A DNA stretch of 64,000 nt from Alcanivorax hongdengensis A-11-3. Its GTDB lineage: Bacteria; Pseudomonadota; Gammaproteobacteria; Pseudomonadales; Alcanivoracaceae. The first letter of the stretch is position 1; the number at the start of each line of letters is the position of its first letter. Both the position numbers and the translations under genes were made by a program. The stretch is from the NCBI RefSeq assembly GCF_000300995.1, contig NZ_AMRJ01000003.1, positions 124,001-188,000 on the forward strand, given 5' to 3'. Shown here in pieces: positions 16,552 through 25,083 of this stretch. Below the pieces are notes generated by a model that saw only the letters and a list, made by a program, of their open reading frames with translations, made no database searches and was not told the origin of the DNA.

Positions 16552-18396
16552 ATGCCGCAGTATCGCTCCCGTACCACCACCCATGGCCGCAACATGGCCG
16601 GCGCCCGCGCCCTGTGGCGCGCCACGGGCATGAAGGACGGCGATTTCGGCAAACCCATCATCGCCATCGCCAACTCCTTTACCCAGTTCGTGCCCGGCCA
16701 TGTCCACCTCAAGGACATGGGCCAGCTGGTGGCCGGTGAAGTGGAAAAAGCCGGCGGTATTGCCAAGGAATTCAATACCATCGCGGTGGACGACGGCATC
16801 GCCATGGGCCATGACGGCATGCTCTATTCGCTGCCCAGCCGGGAGATCATCGCCGACTCCGTGGAGTACATGGTCAATGCCCACTGCGCCGATGCGCTGG
16901 TGTGCATCTCCAACTGCGACAAGATCACCCCCGGCATGCTGATGGCCGCCATGCGCCTGAATATCCCGGTGATCTTCGTATCCGGTGGCCCCATGGAAGC
17001 CGGCAAGACCAAGTTGGCCGACACCAAGCTGGACCTGGTGGATGCCATGGTGATGGCCGCCGATGACAGCGTCGACGACGAGACCGTCAACGAGGTGGAG
17101 CGCTCCGCCTGCCCCACCTGCGGCTCCTGTTCCGGCATGTTCACCGCCAACTCCATGAACTGCCTGACCGAGGCGCTGGGCCTGTCGCTGCCGGGCAACG
17201 GATCGCTGCTGGCCACCCACGCCGACCGCCGTGAGCTGTTCCTGGAAGCCGGCCGCCGTATCGTTGGTCTGGCCCAGCTCTACTACGAGCAGGACATGGA
17301 AAGCGTGCTGCCGCGCAACATCGCCACGGTCAAGGCATTCGAGAATGCCATGAGCCTGGACATCGCCATGGGCGGTTCCACCAATACCGTCTTGCACCTG
17401 CTGGCCGCCGCCCAGGAAGGCGAGGTGGACTTCACCATGGAAGACATTGACCGGCTCAGCCGCAAGGTACCCTGCCTGTCCAAGGTGGCGCCGGCCACCC
17501 AGAAATACCACATGGAAGATGTGCACCGTGCCGGCGGCGTGATGGGCATCCTCGGCGAGCTGGACCGCGCCGGCCTGCTGCACCGGGACATCCCCATGGT
17601 GCACTCGGCCACCGTGGCCGAAGCGCTGGAACACTACGACATCATCCGCACCCGCGATGAGGGCGTGAAAAAGATGTTCACCGCGGGCCCGGCGGGCATC
17701 CGCACCCAGACCGCCTTCAGCCAGGACACCCGCTGGGAAAGTCTGGATGACGACCGCGAAAACGGCTGCATCCGCAATTACGAGCATGCCTACAGCAAGG
17801 ACGGCGGCCTCGCCGTGCTGTATGGCAACATTGCCGAGCGCGGCTGCATCGTGAAGACCGCCGGGGTGGATGACTCCATCCTCATCTTCACCGGCCGGGC
17901 ACGGGTGTTCGAATCCCAGGATTCCGCCGTGCGCGCCATCCTCGGTGACCAGATTGTCGCCGGCGATGTGGTGGTAATCCGCTATGAAGGCCCGAAAGGC
18001 GGCCCGGGCATGCAGGAAATGCTCTACCCCACCAGCTACCTGAAATCCAAGGGGCTGGGCAAGCAGTGCGCCCTGCTCACCGATGGCCGTTTCTCCGGTG
18101 GCACCTCCGGCTTGTCAATCGGCCACGCCTCGCCGGAAGCGGCGGAAGGCGGCGCCATTGCCCTGGTGGAAGAAGGTGACACCATCGCCATCGACATCCC
18201 CAACCGCACCATCAATCTGGATGTCAGCGATGAGGAAATTGCCCACCGGCGCACCAAGATGGAGGCCCGTGGCAGCCTGGCCTACAAGCCCAAGGAAATG
18301 CGTCAGCGCCGGGTAACGGCCGCCCTCAAGGCCTATGCGGCCCTGACCACCAGCGCCGACCGTGGCGCCGTGCGCGACCTGAGCCAGCTCAAGTAA
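16552..18396 (+). CDS. ilvD: Dihydroxy-acid dehydratase
   Basis: IlvD dehydrates 2,3-dihydroxy acids to the keto acids of valine and isoleucine, and uses an Fe-S cluster. At 614 residues it equals the E. coli enzyme. The signatures [19 protein letters not shown] and [18 protein letters not shown] contain cluster cysteines. Near the C-terminus are [23 protein letters not shown] and the family ending KLEM-like [27 protein letters not shown] at about 16502 may be the -10. Beyond its stop is an unusual pair of competing hairpins. Confidence 0.97.
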   Translation: MPQYRSRTTTHGRNMAGARALWRATGMKDGDFGKPIIAIANSFTQFVPGHVHLKDMGQLVAGEVEKAGGIAKEFNTIAVDDGIAMGHDGMLYSLPSREIIADSVEYMVNAHCADALVCISNCDKITPGMLMAAMRLNIPVIFVSGGPMEAGKTKLADTKLDLVDAMVMAADDSVDDETVNEVERSACPTCGSCSGMFTANSMNCLTEALGLSLPGNGSLLATHADRRELFLEAGRRIVGLAQLYYEQDMESVLPRNIATVKAFENAMSLDIAMGGSTNTVLHLLAAAQEGEVDFTMEDIDRLSRKVPCLSKVAPATQKYHMEDVHRAGGVMGILGELDRAGLLHRDIPMVHSATVAEALEHYDIIRTRDEGVKKMFTAGPAGIRTQTAFSQDTRWESLDDDRENGCIRNYEHAYSKDGGLAVLYGNIAERGCIVKTAGVDDSILIFTGRARVFESQDSAVRAILGDQIVAGDVVVIRYEGPKGGPGMQEMLYPTSYLKSKGLGKQCALLTDGRFSGGTSGLSIGHASPEAAEGGAIALVEEGDTIAIDIPNRTINLDVSDEEIAHRRTKMEARGSLAYKPKEMRQRRVTAALKAYAALTTSADRGAVRDLSQLK

Positions 18397-18407
18397 GCGA
18401 CTCGCCC

Positions 18408-18449
18408 GCCCCTCCCCTGACGGGAGGGGCATGCAAAGGAGCCCCTCCC
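18408..18449 (+). promoter_or_regulatory. Two mutually exclusive hairpins between ilvD and the next gene
   Basis: Three complementary 9-mers lie in a row: GCCCCTCCC at 18408-18416, GGGAGGGGC at 18422-18430 and GCCCCTCCC at 18441-18449. The middle one can pair perfectly with either neighbour. Pairing 1-2 gives a compact terminator-like stem without a T run. Pairing 2-3 puts the AAGGAG Shine-Dalgarno (18436-18441) of the next gene in its loop and stem edge, close to the ATG at 18452. This could act as a termination or translation switch; that function is inference. Confidence 0.55.
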
Positions 18450-18451
18450 GG

Positions 18452-19765
18452 ATGAGCCTCAAGCACCGTCTGATGCCACTGGTGGCGCAGCTAATCACCA
18501 GTGAGCGCCTGCAAAATCTGCGCCGCCACTGGCTGGAGTGGCGCCGCAAACTGCGGCGCCGGCCTCACCAGGCGGTGTTCTACTACCGCATCGACGATCC
18601 CTATTCGGTGCTGATGGCCCAGGTACTGCCGCGCTTTGCCGAGCACTTCGGCATCACCATCACGCCGCGCGTCATGCTCTACCTGGATCAGCAGATGTAC
18701 CCGGCCGCCGACATGCTCAGCGAGCTGGCGCCCCGGGACGTGGCCGCACTGGCCAAACTGCACGACCTGCAATTTCCCGGCGACTGGCAGCTGCCCGCCC
18801 GGGAAGTGAGCCTGGCGGCCACCCGCTGTCTGCTGCGTCATGAACACGACGAACGCTTCTGGTCACTGGCCTCGGCGCTGGCCGATGCCCTCTGGCGTGA
18901 CGACCACGAGCAGCTGGAAAGCCTGCTGGAAGAGCACGGTCAGCAACCCGCCGACCAGGCCCACCTGGCCCTGGAAGCCCGCCGTGACCAGTTCCTCAAC
19001 GATGGCCATTACCTCACCGCCACGCTGCACTACGGCGGCGAATGGTACTGGAGCATCGAGCGCCTGGATCACCTGGCCCGCCGACTGGAACAACTGGGAC
19101 TGGGCGGTGGCGTCTGGCCCATGAGCTACGACAAGGCCAAGACCGCCCGGCTGGACGGGCCCGCCTTTGACCGCGATACGGCCCCGGAACTGGAATTTTT
19201 CTTCTCTTTTCGCAGCCCCTACTCCTACCTGGCACTGGCTCGCACCTTTGCCCTGGCGGACCACTACCAGCTGGACCTGACCGTGCGCCCGGTGCTGCCC
19301 ATGGTCATGCGTGGCCTGACGGTGCCCCGCGCCAAGCGCTTCTACATTCTCAAGGATGCCGCCCGCGAGGCCCGCCTGCACAGCGTGCCCTTCGGTCGCG
19401 TCTGCGACCCGGTGGGCCTGGGGGTGGAACACTGCATGGCCCTGTGGCCCTTTGCCGAAAAGGAAGGGCGCCTGCGCGAATGGCTGCTGACCGCCGCCGC
19501 CGGCATCTGGAGCCGTGGTATCAATGTGGCCAGCGAAGCCGGCCTGCGCCGGCTGGCCGAAGACGCCGGACTGGACTGGAACCGGGCCCGGCGCTGGCTG
19601 GACGATGACCAGTGGCGCGGCCAGGCCGAGGCCAACCGCCAGCGCATGATGGAGGCCGGCAGCTGGGGCGTGCCCAGCTTCCTGACCCACGGTGACATGA
19701 TCTGGGGCCAGGACCGCATGGCCATCGTCGAGCAGACGCTTCTTGATTCAATTGATAATTCCTAA
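18452..19765 (+). CDS. Tandem DsbA/HCCA-isomerase-like thioredoxin-fold protein
   Basis: The 437-residue product contains two copies of the DsbA-like fold used by 2-hydroxychromene-2-carboxylate isomerases and kappa-class GSTs. The first begins near residue 40 with FYYRIDDPYSVLMAQ; the second begins near residue 250 with LEFFFSFRSPYSYLALA and ends with the typical SWGVPSFLTHGDMIWGQDR. Neither has a CxxC, so it is not a disulfide oxidoreductase of the classical type. The ATG at 18452 is preferred over 18431 because AAGGAG lies ten bases ahead. The last codons (SIDNS and stop) lie in a 7-bp repeat tract. The substrate is unknown. Confidence 0.8.
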   Translation: MSLKHRLMPLVAQLITSERLQNLRRHWLEWRRKLRRRPHQAVFYYRIDDPYSVLMAQVLPRFAEHFGITITPRVMLYLDQQMYPAADMLSELAPRDVAALAKLHDLQFPGDWQLPAREVSLAATRCLLRHEHDERFWSLASALADALWRDDHEQLESLLEEHGQQPADQAHLALEARRDQFLNDGHYLTATLHYGGEWYWSIERLDHLARRLEQLGLGGGVWPMSYDKAKTARLDGPAFDRDTAPELEFFFSFRSPYSYLALARTFALADHYQLDLTVRPVLPMVMRGLTVPRAKRFYILKDAAREARLHSVPFGRVCDPVGLGVEHCMALWPFAEKEGRLREWLLTAAAGIWSRGINVASEAGLRRLAEDAGLDWNRARRWLDDDQWRGQAEANRQRMMEAGSWGVPSFLTHGDMIWGQDRMAIVEQTLLDSIDNS

Positions 19766-20142
19766 TGGATAATTGATAACGAAACACAGGGAGCGAAACC
19801 CCCGGCCATTGAAAATGAATCATCTAGGGCCTGTTCACACTACCGAGATGGCACCTGTTCAGCCCCAAAACCCGTCAATCTAGCCATGAGGAGCGCAGTT
19901 TGGTGGTCCAAATAAGTGACGAATAACGACGAGTGGCGGGTTTTGGGGCTCAACCCGAAGGGCTGATCCCTTTTTCCGCCCAGCAGCGCCATGCGCTATT
20001 TATGTAGAATGACTACACGGCATATCGCCTGACACTACTGGACGAAAAAATGTATTCAGCAGGAGCCGTCTCGGTAGTGTGAACAGGCCCTAGGCCGGAA
20101 GGTACGCGTTATTCATTATCGACTATCCACTATTGATTGAGG
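19746..20142. repeat. AT-rich inverted heptad-tract element A, split by a MITE
   Basis: On the minus strand, 19780 down to 19746 reads as five diverged 7-mers headed by GTTATCA. On the plus strand, 20108-20135 reads as four diverged 7-mers headed by GTTATTC, then ATTGAGG at 20136-20142. The two tracts point away from each other. The core between them, 19781-20107, holds the MITE. With the MITE and one CTAG removed the core is about 61 bp, and CCGGCC (19802-19807) can pair with GGCCGG (20093-20098). The left tract encodes the end of the upstream gene and the right tract supplies the GAGG before the MAPEG start. Confidence 0.75.
19824..20093. mobile_element. MITE-like element, 262 bp plus CTAG flanks
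   Basis: Positions 19824-19852 and 20065-20093 are inverted repeats of 29 bp with one mismatch, starting CTAGGGCCTGTTCACAC. CTAG on both sides is either a 4-bp target duplication or part of a TA target, which cannot be separated because CTAG is palindromic. A second, internal inverted repeat is perfect over 14 bp (19861-19874 and 19937-19950). No transposase or other credible gene lies inside, so it is a non-autonomous element that would need a transposase in trans. The parental IS family is not certain. Confidence 0.85.
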
Positions 20143-20147
20143 TTGCC

Positions 20148-20534
20148 ATGACCCTAGCCTACTGGTGTGTGCTTGCCGCCATCTTCCTGCCTTACCTGAG
20201 CACGGCCTTTGCCAAGTTCCAGGGCGGGTTCGGCCCGAAACAGAACCATAACCCCCGCGAGTTTCTGGAAACCCTGGATGGCGGGCGCAAACGGGCCCAC
20301 TGGGCCCAGCAGAACGGCTTTGAAGTGACGCCGGCCTTTGCCGCCGCCGTCATCATTGCGCACCTGGCACAGACCGCCCCGCAGGGCACCATCGACGGAA
20401 TTGCCCTGGCCTTTGTCGCCAGCCGCGTGCTCTACACCGCCTGCTACGTGGCCGACTGGGCCAGCGCCCGCACCCTGGTCTGGGCGTTTGGCATGGGCTG
20501 TATCGTGGCCCTGTTCGTGGGCGTGGGCGCATAA
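20148..20534 (+). CDS. MAPEG-family small membrane protein
   Basis: The 128-residue protein fits the MAPEG fold of four helices. Hydrophobic spans are visible at residues 3-20, 60-75, 80-98 and 107-126, and the family stretch NPREFLETLDGGRKRAHWAQQN follows the first helix. Bacterial MAPEG proteins are related to microsomal glutathione transferases, but many have no known reaction. The ATG at 20148 is chosen because TGAGG, part of the repeat tract, lies six bases before it. Gene borders on both sides are repeat tracts. Confidence 0.85.
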   Translation: MTLAYWCVLAAIFLPYLSTAFAKFQGGFGPKQNHNPREFLETLDGGRKRAHWAQQNGFEVTPAFAAAVIIAHLAQTAPQGTIDGIALAFVASRVLYTACYVADWASARTLVWAFGMGCIVALFVGVGA

Positions 20535-20546
20535 AGAACAGGCAAT

Positions 20547-20648
20547 TGATAATTGGGAATGGATAATTGATAACGTAAAGCCCATGGGGCCACTTGCCGT
20601 GTCAACGGGAAGTGGATTTCGTTATCCATGTCCCATTATCCATTTATC
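20547..20648. repeat. AT-rich inverted heptad-tract element B with stem-loop core
   Basis: The left tract (minus strand, 20574 down to 20547) and the right tract (plus strand, 20621-20648) are each four 7-mers headed by GTTATCA or GTTATCC. The left tract is a near copy of the left tract of element A: 20545-20575 matches 19751-19781 at 28 of 31 positions. The 46-bp core (20575-20620) contains a hairpin at 20590-20615, with CCACTT pairing AAGTGG and CCGT pairing ACGG around a GTCA loop. It fills the gap between the MAPEG gene and the flavin reductase gene. Confidence 0.8.
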
Positions 20649-20653
20649 AAAAC

Positions 20654-21649
20654 GTGTCCCGGACCTACACCATCACCGTCAACGGCAAGGCCTCCTTCCC
20701 CTGCCGCACCGACCAGACCATCGTCGACGCCGGCCAGCAAGCCGGCTTCGGCTTCCCGGTGGCCTGTCGCAATGGCGTCTGCCTGCGCTGCCAGGGCCGA
20801 CTGCTGTCCGGTGATGTCCGACAGAAAAGCCACACCCTTCATGCGGGCGAAGCCGGTAGCGATGAGGTGCTATACTGCGTGGCCGTTCCGCTCAGTGATT
20901 GCGAGATAGATGTGCCCGAGGTGACCGCGCCCGGCGAACTGCCGGTTCACAATGTGCATTGCCAGGTCGATAGCATCGACCCGCTGAACCACGACGTCAG
21001 CCGCGTCTGGCTGCGCCTGCCCGCCGGCAAGCGCATTGGCTGGCATGCCGGCCAGTATCTGATGCTCAACATCGACGGCGAGGCCTACCCGTTTTCCATT
21101 GCCAATCACTGTGCGGACCGCCGGCTGGAACTGCATATCCGTCACGGCGACGACAACAGCGCCGCCCGGGACATCATGGCCCACCTGCAGCAGTCACCGG
21201 GTGTGGATGTGACCCTGCCCGCGGGCCTGCGCTTTATTGACGGCCCACCTCAGCAACCGGTGTGGTTTATCTGCGGGTCTACCGGCTTTGCGCCGGTGAA
21301 GGCCATGATCGAACGGCTCATCGAGCTGGGCTTCGAGCAACCGGTGCGCCTGTTCTGGGGCGCCCGCACGCCGCAAGACCTCTACCTGCCGGACCTGCCC
21401 GCCCAGTGGCAGGGCGCACTGGCCGATTTCCACTACACCACCGCCCTGTCGGATATCCGCCACCCGGACCATGCCGAAGGCCTGGTCCACGAAGCCGCTA
21501 TCGAGGCCCTGCGCGAACCGGCCCTGCCGCTGTTCTTCCTGGGTGGCTCCCCGCCCATGGCCTGGGCGGTATTCGACGCGCTGGTGGCCGAAGGCGTCCC
21601 CGCCAGCAATATTCACTGCGACGTGTTCGATTACGCCCCCCGGGATTAA
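20654..21649 (+). CDS. 2Fe-2S ferredoxin/NAD(P)H-flavin reductase fusion
   Basis: This 331-residue electron-transfer protein starts with a plant-type ferredoxin domain, with cluster cysteines C38, C43, C46 and C75 (CRNGVCLRC, then LYC). A ferredoxin-NADP reductase module follows, with the FAD-binding segment YPFSIAN (from about residue 146) and the nucleotide-binding FICGSTGFAPVKAMIE near 205. The layout matches the CDP-6-deoxy-glucoseen reductase/AscD type often found in pseudomonads; the partner is unknown. The GTG at 20654 is taken as the start because the domain begins there. No Shine-Dalgarno is visible, since the upstream bases belong to repeat element B. Confidence 0.85.
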   Translation: MSRTYTITVNGKASFPCRTDQTIVDAGQQAGFGFPVACRNGVCLRCQGRLLSGDVRQKSHTLHAGEAGSDEVLYCVAVPLSDCEIDVPEVTAPGELPVHNVHCQVDSIDPLNHDVSRVWLRLPAGKRIGWHAGQYLMLNIDGEAYPFSIANHCADRRLELHIRHGDDNSAARDIMAHLQQSPGVDVTLPAGLRFIDGPPQQPVWFICGSTGFAPVKAMIERLIELGFEQPVRLFWGARTPQDLYLPDLPAQWQGALADFHYTTALSDIRHPDHAEGLVHEAAIEALREPALPLFFLGGSPPMAWAVFDALVAEGVPASNIHCDVFDYAPRD

Positions 21650-21706
21650 CTGGCCTCGCCACCGGCCCTGCTGCACAATAAAGCCACTGACACAGGGAAG
21701 ACTGTC

Positions 21707-22993
21707 ATGGCGACTGCGGCTTCAGCCAACAAGGGGGTGCTGGCCTGCCCGGAATGCGACCTGGTGATTCATATCCAGTCGCCGGCACCGGGGCAATGGG
21801 TTCGTTGCCCACGCTGCCAGTATGCCCTGGTGCGCCACCTGCCCGATGATCAACTGACCCCGGCCCTGGCCCTGAGCGCCCTGATGCTGCTACCCATGGC
21901 CCTGTTCCTGCCCTATATCGGCTTCGAGAAAAACGGCCTGGCGCGCAACATGTCGCTGCCGGATGCGGCGCTTGAACTGCTGCACTATCACTATCCGTTT
22001 CTTGCCATGGTGATTCTCGCGCTGGTAGTGATCCTGCCGCAGCTTTACCTTTTCAGCGTTAGCTGGCTGACACTGAGCCTGCGCCTGCAGCGCCCCCTGC
22101 CCGGCGCCCTGGCCATGCTGCGGCATCTGCCACTCATGCAGCGCTGGTTGATGGCGGATGTGTTCGCCATCGCCGCCCTGGTCAGTCTGGTGAAAATCAT
22201 TGGCATGGCAAAGGTGCAGCTGCTGGGCGGCTTCTGGGCCTTTGGCGCCTATGCCCTGCTGTTGCTGATCATCAATAACCGCATTGATACCCCCCTGCTG
22301 TGGCGCAGGCTGGCCGGCCCGGCGCCGCTACCCGCCGGTGCCCGCCAGGGTATCAGCGCCCGGACCCAGGGGCTGATCGGTTGCCATTGCTGTGGTTGCG
22401 TACAGACAGTTCAGGAGGGGCAAGCATGCCTGCGCTGCGGTCATCGCCTGCATCCGCGCCGCCCTGCCAGCCTGCAACAGGTCTGGGCCCTGCTGGCCAC
22501 CGCCGCGCTGCTGTGCTTCCCCGCGCACCTTTTCCCGATCATGGAAACGACCACCCTGGGACATACCATGCCCTCCACCATTATTTCCGGGGTAATCCTG
22601 TTCTGGCATCACGGCGACTGGCCCATCGCCCTGATCATCTTCACCGCCAGTGTGCTGATCCCGTTCGGCAAGATTCTGTCGCTGGGCTGGCTGTGCTACC
22701 GGGCCCGCAGCCCCCGGCCGTTTGACGGCCACAGCACCATGCGCCTTTACCGTGTCACGGAGTGGATCGGGCGCTGGTCCATGATTGATGTCTTTGTGGT
22801 CGCCATCGTGGTGGCCCTGGTACAACTGGGCAATTTGATGAATGTGGTACCGGGCCCCGCCGGGCTCGCCTTTGCCGCCGTGGTGATCGTCACCATGCTG
22901 GCCGCACAGCGTTTTGACACGCGACTGATCTGGGACCAACAACAACGGCTCAACCATGACCTCCAACGACTACAGCCAGGCAACAGCCTCTAA
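21707..22993 (+). CDS. pqiA: PqiA-type inner-membrane protein
   Basis: PqiA is the membrane anchor of the PqiABC envelope lipid-transport system. The 428-residue protein has two PqiA domains, each with a Cys pair module (CPECD with CPRCQ at residues 16-40, and CHCCGC with CLRCG near residue 228). Each is followed by hydrophobic spans, about eight in all. An AGGGAAG precedes the ATG. Its 3' end overlaps the pqiB start by 38 bases. In E. coli the operon responds to SoxRS; no SoxS site could be recognised here. Confidence 0.93.
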   Translation: MATAASANKGVLACPECDLVIHIQSPAPGQWVRCPRCQYALVRHLPDDQLTPALALSALMLLPMALFLPYIGFEKNGLARNMSLPDAALELLHYHYPFLAMVILALVVILPQLYLFSVSWLTLSLRLQRPLPGALAMLRHLPLMQRWLMADVFAIAALVSLVKIIGMAKVQLLGGFWAFGAYALLLLIINNRIDTPLLWRRLAGPAPLPAGARQGISARTQGLIGCHCCGCVQTVQEGQACLRCGHRLHPRRPASLQQVWALLATAALLCFPAHLFPIMETTTLGHTMPSTIISGVILFWHHGDWPIALIIFTASVLIPFGKILSLGWLCYRARSPRPFDGHSTMRLYRVTEWIGRWSMIDVFVVAIVVALVQLGNLMNVVPGPAGLAFAAVVIVTMLAAQRFDTRLIWDQQQRLNHDLQRLQPGNSL

Positions 22994-24587
22994 GCGCCCA
23001 CGGCTGTCCGCCGTGTGGCTGATCCCCCTGGCCGCCCTGCTGCTGGGGCTGTGGCTGCTGATGCGCTACGTGTCTTCCCAGGGCCCCACCGTGACCCTGG
23101 TGATGGACGACGCGGAAGGCATCAACGCCGGCAAGACCGCCATCAAGACCCGCAATGTGCAGGTGGGCATGGTGGAAGGGGTGGAGCTGTCACAGGACCT
23201 GGCGCATACCCTGGTGACAGTACAAATGCAGGCGGACAGTGAGCGCATGCTGGGTGAAAAGGCCCGCTTCTGGGTGGTCAAGCCGCGCATCGGCCGGGAA
23301 GGCATCAGCGGTCTGGGCACCGTGCTGTCCGGTGCCTATATCGAATTGCTGCCCGATCAGAGCGGCAAACCGCGGCGCCGCTTCACGGTGGAAAACACCC
23401 CACCGGTCACCGAAGCCGGCAGTGATGGCCTCTACCTGAACCTGGACAGCGAACCGGGCAACAATGTCTCCACCGGTGACCCGGTGCTCTATCACAACCT
23501 GGTGGTGGGGCGCATCGTCGATCGCCAGTTCAACGTCAGTGAACGACGCTTTGCCCTGCGCATTCTGATCAAGGCACCCTACGATGTGCTGGTCACCGAC
23601 CATAGTCGCTTCTGGAGCACCAGCGGTGTAGACCTGCAGCTGAATGCCGAGGGACTGAAAGTGCAGGCACCGTCACTGGAAGCGGTGTTGGGCGGCGGCA
23701 TTGCCTTTGCTGACCTGGACACCGGCAACGAGCTGGCCATGCCGGCAGAAAAAAACCAGCACTTCACGCTCTACGCCAATCGTGAGCAGGCCCGTCGCGG
23801 CCTCTATCAGCAGCATCTGGATTATGTGCTGTTGGTGCCGGGCAGTGTGCGCGGCCTCAGCGCGGGCGCACCGGTGGAATATCGCGGCGTGCGGGTGGGC
23901 ACGGTGGAGCAGGTGCCCTGGCAATTCATCCGCAGCAACCCGGCCTCCCTGGGCCGTGACCCGATTCCCGTACTGATTCGCATCGAACCGCAACGCCTGG
24001 GCGGCCAGCAAAGCATCAGTGAAGCGCTCTGGCGCCAGGGCATCGACAAGCAATTCAAGCAGGGGCTGCGTGCCAGCCTGCGCTCAGGCAACCTGCTTAC
24101 CGGCGGGCGCTATGTGGACCTGGACTTCCACGATCATTCCGACCGGCAATCCTGGCCGGCCAGCTACCACCAGGTGCCGGTCTTCCCGACGGTCAACGGC
24201 GGTTTCTCGCAACTGGAAAACCAGCTCGGCCAGCTACTGAAAAAACTCAACCAGCTGCCCATGCAGGACATTGCCCACAACCTGAATGCCAGCCTGGCCA
24301 ACCTGTCGGCCCTGACCTCGCAACTGCAACAGGTACTGGACGACCCGGCCCTGCAACAACTGCCACAGCAGATGGCCGACAATCTGGAAGCGCTGCACCG
24401 AACACTGGATGGCCTGCAACCGGGCAGCCCGGGCTACGGCAACCTGCAGGAGACGCTCAAGCAGCTGGATACCACCCTGCGTGACGTGCAGCCGCTGCTG
24501 CGCACCCTGCGCGAGCACCCCAATGCCCTGATCTTCTCGCCGAACCCACCGGCGGACCCGCAACCACGAGCACCACGCCATGACTAG
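22956..24587 (+). CDS. pqiB: PqiB-type MCE-domain protein
   Basis: The 543-residue protein is the size of E. coli PqiB (546). A single N-terminal membrane helix (VWLIPLAALLLGLWLLM) is followed by three MCE domains, seen from the repeated GPTVTLVMDDAEGI, LYLNLDSEPGNNVSTGDPV and YRGVRVGTVEQV stretches. A long helical C-terminal region follows. PqiB stacks hexameric rings into a tunnel across the periplasm that is thought to carry lipids. The start overlaps pqiA by 38 bases and the end overlaps pqiC by 8. Confidence 0.93.
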   Translation: MTSNDYSQATASKRPRLSAVWLIPLAALLLGLWLLMRYVSSQGPTVTLVMDDAEGINAGKTAIKTRNVQVGMVEGVELSQDLAHTLVTVQMQADSERMLGEKARFWVVKPRIGREGISGLGTVLSGAYIELLPDQSGKPRRRFTVENTPPVTEAGSDGLYLNLDSEPGNNVSTGDPVLYHNLVVGRIVDRQFNVSERRFALRILIKAPYDVLVTDHSRFWSTSGVDLQLNAEGLKVQAPSLEAVLGGGIAFADLDTGNELAMPAEKNQHFTLYANREQARRGLYQQHLDYVLLVPGSVRGLSAGAPVEYRGVRVGTVEQVPWQFIRSNPASLGRDPIPVLIRIEPQRLGGQQSISEALWRQGIDKQFKQGLRASLRSGNLLTGGRYVDLDFHDHSDRQSWPASYHQVPVFPTVNGGFSQLENQLGQLLKKLNQLPMQDIAHNLNASLANLSALTSQLQQVLDDPALQQLPQQMADNLEALHRTLDGLQPGSPGYGNLQETLKQLDTTLRDVQPLLRTLREHPNALIFSPNPPADPQPRAPRHD

Positions 24588-25083
24588 ACCCGTCATCTTT
24601 CTCACCTCGCTCATGCTGCTGCTGGGTGGCTGCCAGTCCTCACCGCCGCCGACCCGTGATTATCTGCTGCCCTCGGCGCGGCAGGTGAGCCAGGCTCCGG
24701 AACGAATCCAGGTGCAACTGGCCGGTTATCTGGACAGCGGCGCCATGGTGCTGGAACTGAGCGATACCCGGCTGTACCAGGCCCGCCAGCATCGCTGGGC
24801 GGAGCCACTGGCTGACCAGATCCGGCGGGCCCTGGATGTGCAACTGACGGCGCAGGGCATCCGGCTGGCGGACTACCCGGCGCTGGTTGTGCAAATCACC
24901 GCTTTTCAGGGCACCCCTGACGGTCAGGCGCGACTGCGCGCCCACTGGCGCTGTGGCGAAAAAGAAGGAAGGGTGGACTGGCAGCAAGCGCTGCCGGAAG
25001 ACGGCTACGATGCCCTGGTTGGCACGCTCGACCAGGGCGTCGCCGAGATGGCGCGGCAGCTGGCTGCCGCGCTTCAGGGTTGA
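24580..25083 (+). CDS. pqiC: PqiC-type outer-membrane lipoprotein
   Basis: The 167-residue product has a lipoprotein signal (LTSLMLLLGGC, Cys18 as lipidation site) and the DUF330/ABC-type lipoprotein fold, seen in RDYLLPSARQ and LYQARQHRWAEPLADQIRRAL. PqiC caps the PqiB tunnel at the outer membrane. It overlaps pqiB by 8 bases, and its 3' end overlaps the convergent hemY gene by 10 bases, so there is no space for a separate terminator there. Confidence 0.92.
   Translation: MTRPVIFLTSLMLLLGGCQSSPPPTRDYLLPSARQVSQAPERIQVQLAGYLDSGAMVLELSDTRLYQARQHRWAEPLADQIRRALDVQLTAQGIRLADYPALVVQITAFQGTPDGQARLRAHWRCGEKEGRVDWQQALPEDGYDALVGTLDQGVAEMARQLAAALQG

Noticed and set aside
16519-17787. A 422-codon open frame on the minus strand
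   Set aside because: It mirrors ilvD and has a His/Gly/Val-rich composition without motifs.
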